From positions 1 through 32,001 of the forward strand of contig JAADIR010000090.1 in the NCBI GenBank assembly GCA_013151245.1: a stretch of DNA of 32,001 nt. The letters run 5' to 3'. Source of the DNA: Chlorobiota bacterium (lineage in GTDB: Bacteria > Bacteroidota > Ignavibacteria > Ignavibacteriales > Melioribacteraceae). A program made the position numbers and the translations under genes. This document shows, one piece after another, positions 28,262-32,001 of this stretch (its first letter is position 1; each line of letters opens with the position of its first letter). Under the pieces are notes generated by a model. That model was given only the letters and a program-made list of their open reading frames with translations. It was not told the DNA's origin and searched no databases.

Positions 28262-31200
28262 CCTTGCGGAGATTTCATATTGTTCTATCGTTACTGATTC
28301 TATTTACTTCCTCGATTCTTTCGCAAACAAAATTTATAAAAACATTCTACGACGACGATATTTCAAAAAAATATCTTGTTGAACAATGGACTACCGACAA
28401 CGGTCTTCCGCAAAATTCGATAAATGACATTACTCAAACAAAAGACGGATTCCTTTGGTTTGCTACCGAAGAGGGAGTAGTTCGCTTCGACGGGGAAAAT
28501 TTTTCTTACTTCAACGTATCTAATTCGCCGGGATTAAAATTTAATAGAATTAAATCCCTAAAAGCAGACGAGAAAGGAGGATTATGGATTGGAGGAGAAA
28601 ACGGAAATATTGCATATTTAAAAAACAAATCAGTCCGAGACTTAAGCGATAAATTCCACAAATATCTGGGATCGGTTTATAAGATTGATATTAGCGAAAA
28701 TGGAACTATCTGGATAGGCGCGGGAAATAGTTTATTAAAATCCAACGGCGAAAAATTTGAAATAATTTATTCGGCGCCTAAAAAATATATCATGTTTAAC
28801 GATCTGCTTATAATGAATAATAATAAAGTTATTTTTTCAACCGGCGAAGGTATTTTCCAAACAGATTCTTCAGGTAATGTTATAAATTTATCGAAAACTT
28901 TTTCGCCCGTCGTATTGCGCCCGTTTTCTGAAAGCGAAATATTGATTGCCGAAGTCAATCAGTTAAAATTGTTTTCTCTTAAAACGCATAAAATAGTCAA
29001 AGTGTTGTCGAAAAAGAGAGAATTAAACAGCTATGAAAAATTACTTATTGATAAAAACAAGAATATTTGGTGGGGCAGTATTAATTTCGGTCTTTATGTA
29101 ATACTGTCGGGCAATATTGAGGTAAAGTTTAATCAAGAGGACTTGAACAAAGGATATGTTACTTCGTTTTTTGAAGATAATTCCGGAAATATTTGGATTG
29201 GTACCGGCACGAAAGGATTGTTCAAGTTATCTGAGAGATATTTCTACGGAATATCTCTTTTTAACGGATATTTTAACGACATCATAAGTCAAATTTATCA
29301 AGCTCGGGACGGTTCAATTTGGGTTGGAGCAAATTGCGGAGGAGTTGCGGAAATAACAGATTCAGGAATTAACTATTATTTTGACGGTTCCGGTTCATTG
29401 AATCAAGGCTGCGTTTGGTCAATTTTTGAGAAGGAAAACGGAACAAAATATTTTGGCACGTATAATTATGGAATTTATAAATTTGATCCGAATTCAAATA
29501 AGAGCGTTAGTTTGCCCGGATCGGTTTCAGCTCTTACATTTATGGAAGACGGCGACAGTCTTTGGGCAGCCGGCGTTTACGGTCTTTATATTATAAAAAA
29601 TGATTCCGCATTTATATTTAAATCAAAGAATTTTCCTGAGAACAGCTGGTTTAATACTATTGTCAAGGATAAAAACGGCATACTTTGGTTAGGCGGCAAA
29701 AAGGGGTTATATAAATACAACGGCGCTGATTTCGAGGCTGTAACCTTGTTGGATGGCGGGACGGAAACGCCGGTTAGACCAATTTATTTTGATGAAAACA
29801 ACAGAATGTTTGTAGGAACGTATGGTTACGGTTTGTTCGTTTATGATTCCGGCAAATTCCAAAATATAAAAATGAAAAACGGTTTATTTGATAATACGAT
29901 TCACACTATTTTTGAAGATTTCAGACATAATTTTTGGATGACAAGCAATCATGGGATCTTTATCGTAAAAAAGAAGGATATTCTATCTTTCGTTAAAGAC
30001 AATTCATCTAAAATATCTTCGAAAGTATTTACAAAAAAACTTGGTTTCCCGAATAATGAATTTAACGGCGGATTTCAACCGGCTCATTTATACTTGGAAG
30101 ACGGAACATTATTGCTGCCGACTCTCGAGGGAATAGTAGCCGTAGATATTAACAACATCAGTTTGGAAGGGAAACAGCCAAACGTTTATATTGACGATTT
30201 TTTAGTGGATGGGAAAGCTTGTCAGACGAACAAAGAAATTATTGTTAAGGCGGGATTTGGAGATATAGAAATTAAATTTACGGCAATCAACTTATTGGGC
30301 GGGGGAGTGCAATTTAAATATAAAATTGAAGGTTTAGATGAAGGTTGGAGCCGTCCAACGAATGAAAAATATATTGTGTTAAAATCGATTCCGCCGGGGG
30401 AATATATATTCAAAGTAAAAGCAAGAAAAAGTTTAAGCTCCTGGGGAACTAGCAGTAAAGAACTGCGTTTTATCGTGGAACCGAAATTTTATCAACTTGC
30501 TGTCTTTAAAATATTGGTAGTTTTTTTGTTCATGCTTTTAGTGGTCGGCGTCGCGTTGATTTATATGAATATTCAGAGAAGAATGTCGCAGCATTTGGTG
30601 AAAATAGTAAAACAAAGAACCAAAGAACTGCAAGCTGAAATTATTAAAAAAGAAGACGTATTGAATGAGCTTGAAATAGCGAAAGAAGATGAAAAACGTC
30701 ACAGAAAACTTGCGGAAAAACTGAACCGAGATAAAACGGAAATGTTCCGTATAATTTCGCATAATCTTAAAAATCCTATCGGCGTTATTCGTAGTTCGGC
30801 AAATTTAATAAATGAAGAAAGCGTCGATGAAAGCGTTCAAAAGGAACTTAGCGATATAATTATTAAAGCGTCCAACGAAGCTTTAGACGGAATTGAAGAA
30901 ATTCTGCACCACAGCGAAGTTGAAGACCTTGAATTCAAATTAGCTTTGAGCGAGTTTGATCTTAACGACCTTGTTCAAAAAGTAATAACCAGAAACTTGA
31001 ATGTTGCGAAAGACAAAAATCAAACTATTCTTTTTGACAAAAACGCCGACGGCAAATTTCTCATTTCAGCCGATTACGAAAAGCTTTTTCTGGCAATTGA
31101 AAACTATTTAAGTAATGCAATAAAATATTCTCCAATCGGCGGGGAAATAAAAGTAAAAATTCAATCCGAAAGAGATCGAATATATTTCAGCGTTACAGAT

Positions 31201-31410
31201 AAGGGTCCGGGAATTACTGAGGAAGATAAGAAAAACTTGTTCGGAAAATTTCAAAAATTATCCGCCCGTCCGACGGGAAACGAAAGTTCTTCCGGATTGG
31301 GCTTAGCCATTGTAAAGCGAATCATTGAACTTCATAAAGGAAAATATGGCGTGATCTCCGAGAGTTCAGAGGAAGGAAGCGAATTCTTTTTCATTATTCC
31401 CAAAGCGTAA
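28258..31410 (+). CDS. Two-component-propeller sensor histidine kinase (reg_prop + Y_Y_Y + HisKA/HATPase)
   Basis: Signal peptide; repeated WTTDNGLPQNSINDITQTKDGFLWFATEEGVVRFDG-type propeller blades; FKYKIEGLDEGWSRP...PPGEYIFKVKAR (Y_Y_Y); TM; FRIISHNLKNPIGVIRSS (H box); DKGPGITEEDKKNLFGKFQKLS and SSGLGLAIVKRIIELHKG (G boxes). No receiver or AraC domain. Confidence 0.95.
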   Translation: MTLRRFHIVLSLLILFTSSILSQTKFIKTFYDDDISKKYLVEQWTTDNGLPQNSINDITQTKDGFLWFATEEGVVRFDGENFSYFNVSNSPGLKFNRIKSLKADEKGGLWIGGENGNIAYLKNKSVRDLSDKFHKYLGSVYKIDISENGTIWIGAGNSLLKSNGEKFEIIYSAPKKYIMFNDLLIMNNNKVIFSTGEGIFQTDSSGNVINLSKTFSPVVLRPFSESEILIAEVNQLKLFSLKTHKIVKVLSKKRELNSYEKLLIDKNKNIWWGSINFGLYVILSGNIEVKFNQEDLNKGYVTSFFEDNSGNIWIGTGTKGLFKLSERYFYGISLFNGYFNDIISQIYQARDGSIWVGANCGGVAEITDSGINYYFDGSGSLNQGCVWSIFEKENGTKYFGTYNYGIYKFDPNSNKSVSLPGSVSALTFMEDGDSLWAAGVYGLYIIKNDSAFIFKSKNFPENSWFNTIVKDKNGILWLGGKKGLYKYNGADFEAVTLLDGGTETPVRPIYFDENNRMFVGTYGYGLFVYDSGKFQNIKMKNGLFDNTIHTIFEDFRHNFWMTSNHGIFIVKKKDILSFVKDNSSKISSKVFTKKLGFPNNEFNGGFQPAHLYLEDGTLLLPTLEGIVAVDINNISLEGKQPNVYIDDFLVDGKACQTNKEIIVKAGFGDIEIKFTAINLLGGGVQFKYKIEGLDEGWSRPTNEKYIVLKSIPPGEYIFKVKARKSLSSWGTSSKELRFIVEPKFYQLAVFKILVVFLFMLLVVGVALIYMNIQRRMSQHLVKIVKQRTKELQAEIIKKEDVLNELEIAKEDEKRHRKLAEKLNRDKTEMFRIISHNLKNPIGVIRSSANLINEESVDESVQKELSDIIIKASNEALDGIEEILHHSEVEDLEFKLALSEFDLNDLVQKVITRNLNVAKDKNQTILFDKNADGKFLISADYEKLFLAIENYLSNAIKYSPIGGEIKVKIQSERDRIYFSVTDKGPGITEEDKKNLFGKFQKLSARPTGNESSSGLGLAIVKRIIELHKGKYGVISESSEEGSEFFFIIPKA

Positions 31411-31457
31411 TAATAAAAACAGAAGAAAGAATAGAAATTATTGATCAAAAAAGAAAA

Positions 31458-31481
31458 GGCGCAGACCCGAAAGCCTGCGCC
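31458..31481 (-). terminator. Intrinsic terminator downstream of the T9SS-tail protein gene
   Basis: GGCGCAG-N10-CTGCGCC stem; on the minus strand the stem is followed by TTTTCTTTTTT. Confidence 0.8.
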
Positions 31482-31488
31482 GATAAGA

Positions 31489-32001
31489 TTATTTCAAGAG
31501 AAGCATTTTCTTTGTCGCTGAGTTATTTCCCGCGGTTACTCTTAAAATATAAGTTCCACTGGATACTTTATTTCCAAGATTATCGCGTCCGTTCCAAACG
31601 GCTTGATGAATTCCCGCGTTCAATTCAGTATTTACTAAAGTTGCTATTTCGCTGCCGAGAATATTGTAAATCTTAATCGTTACAAAAGACGCTTCCGGAA
31701 TTCCATATTTAATAACCGTACTGGGGTTGAATGGATTGGGATAATTCTGTGAAACCCGGAATGATTCAGGAATTATTCCATCTTCATCATCAATTGCGGT
31801 TACTGCATTATCATCCACTTTGAAAATTCCAAAGCTGGGAGCCGTCAGATAATCTCCGTCAACGCTTGAACTAACGCGCCATTTATAATACTTGCCAACT
31901 TCCAGATTGGAGACAACCGCATAAGGATCAGTCAAACCTTTTAAAACTGCAGCGTCAGCCCAATTTGTATTATCGTTTTTAAGTAATTCTAGTTTGTATG
32001 T
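31489..32001 (-). CDS. C-terminal part of a secreted protein with T9SS type A (Por) sorting domain; 5' end outside window
   Basis: SFRVSQNYPNPFNPSTVIKYGIPEASFVTIKIYNILGSEIATLVNTELNAGIHQAVWNGRDNLGNKVSSGTYILRVTAGNNSATKKMLLLK. The track's start at 31935 is an internal TTG; the frame stays open to the window edge (TYKLELLKNDNTNWADAAVLKG...). Confidence 0.93.
   Translation of the reverse strand, partial: TYKLELLKNDNTNWADAAVLKGLTDPYAVVSNLEVGKYYKWRVSSSVDGDYLTAPSFGIFKVDDNAVTAIDDEDGIIPESFRVSQNYPNPFNPSTVIKYGIPEASFVTIKIYNILGSEIATLVNTELNAGIHQAVWNGRDNLGNKVSSGTYILRVTAGNNSATKKMLLLK

Noticed and set aside
31489-31935. Complete 148-aa protein as listed in the ORF track
   Set aside because: The start is an internal TTG; the frame is open to the window edge, so this is only the C-terminus of a longer T9SS-exported protein.

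Overview
The window looks like bacterial chromosome, probably from the Bacteroidota/Chlorobiota (Ignavibacteria-like) group. That placement is an inference from a Por/T9SS-type C-terminal tail, a two-component-propeller histidine kinase and the overall gene content. About 18.8 kb on the minus strand is a dense, mostly housekeeping run: recG (partial), gpsA, plsY, ispD, queA, ppdK, lpxK, a DUF374 acyltransferase, lpxB, an isoprenylcysteine-methyltransferase-like gene, an MtnX-like HAD phosphatase, smc, and a membrane-anchored GH2-like protein. A repeat-rich noncoding stretch follows (about 18.9-19.4 kb), then tpiA, a NifU-C-like gene and mrp on the minus strand. On the plus strand there is a compact four-gene metal-transport operon: a DtxR/MntR-type regulator, a TM + DtxR-like + FeoA + FeoA fusion, and a FeoB split into separate G-domain and permease ORFs. 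The operon carries two identical 16-nt palindromic elements, ATTAAGTATGCTTAAC, one upstream of the first regulator and one just upstream of feoB. The window ends with a dCMP deaminase (-), a YtcJ-like amidohydrolase and propeller histidine kinase (+), and the C-terminus of a T9SS-exported protein (-). The best candidate for something new is the feo-like operon: split FeoB, membrane-tethered regulator/FeoA fusion, and a putative DtxR-box-like operator. Next are a GH2-like protein lacking the usual acid/base motif and fused to a membrane domain, and opposed heptanucleotide repeat arrays that run into a stop codon.
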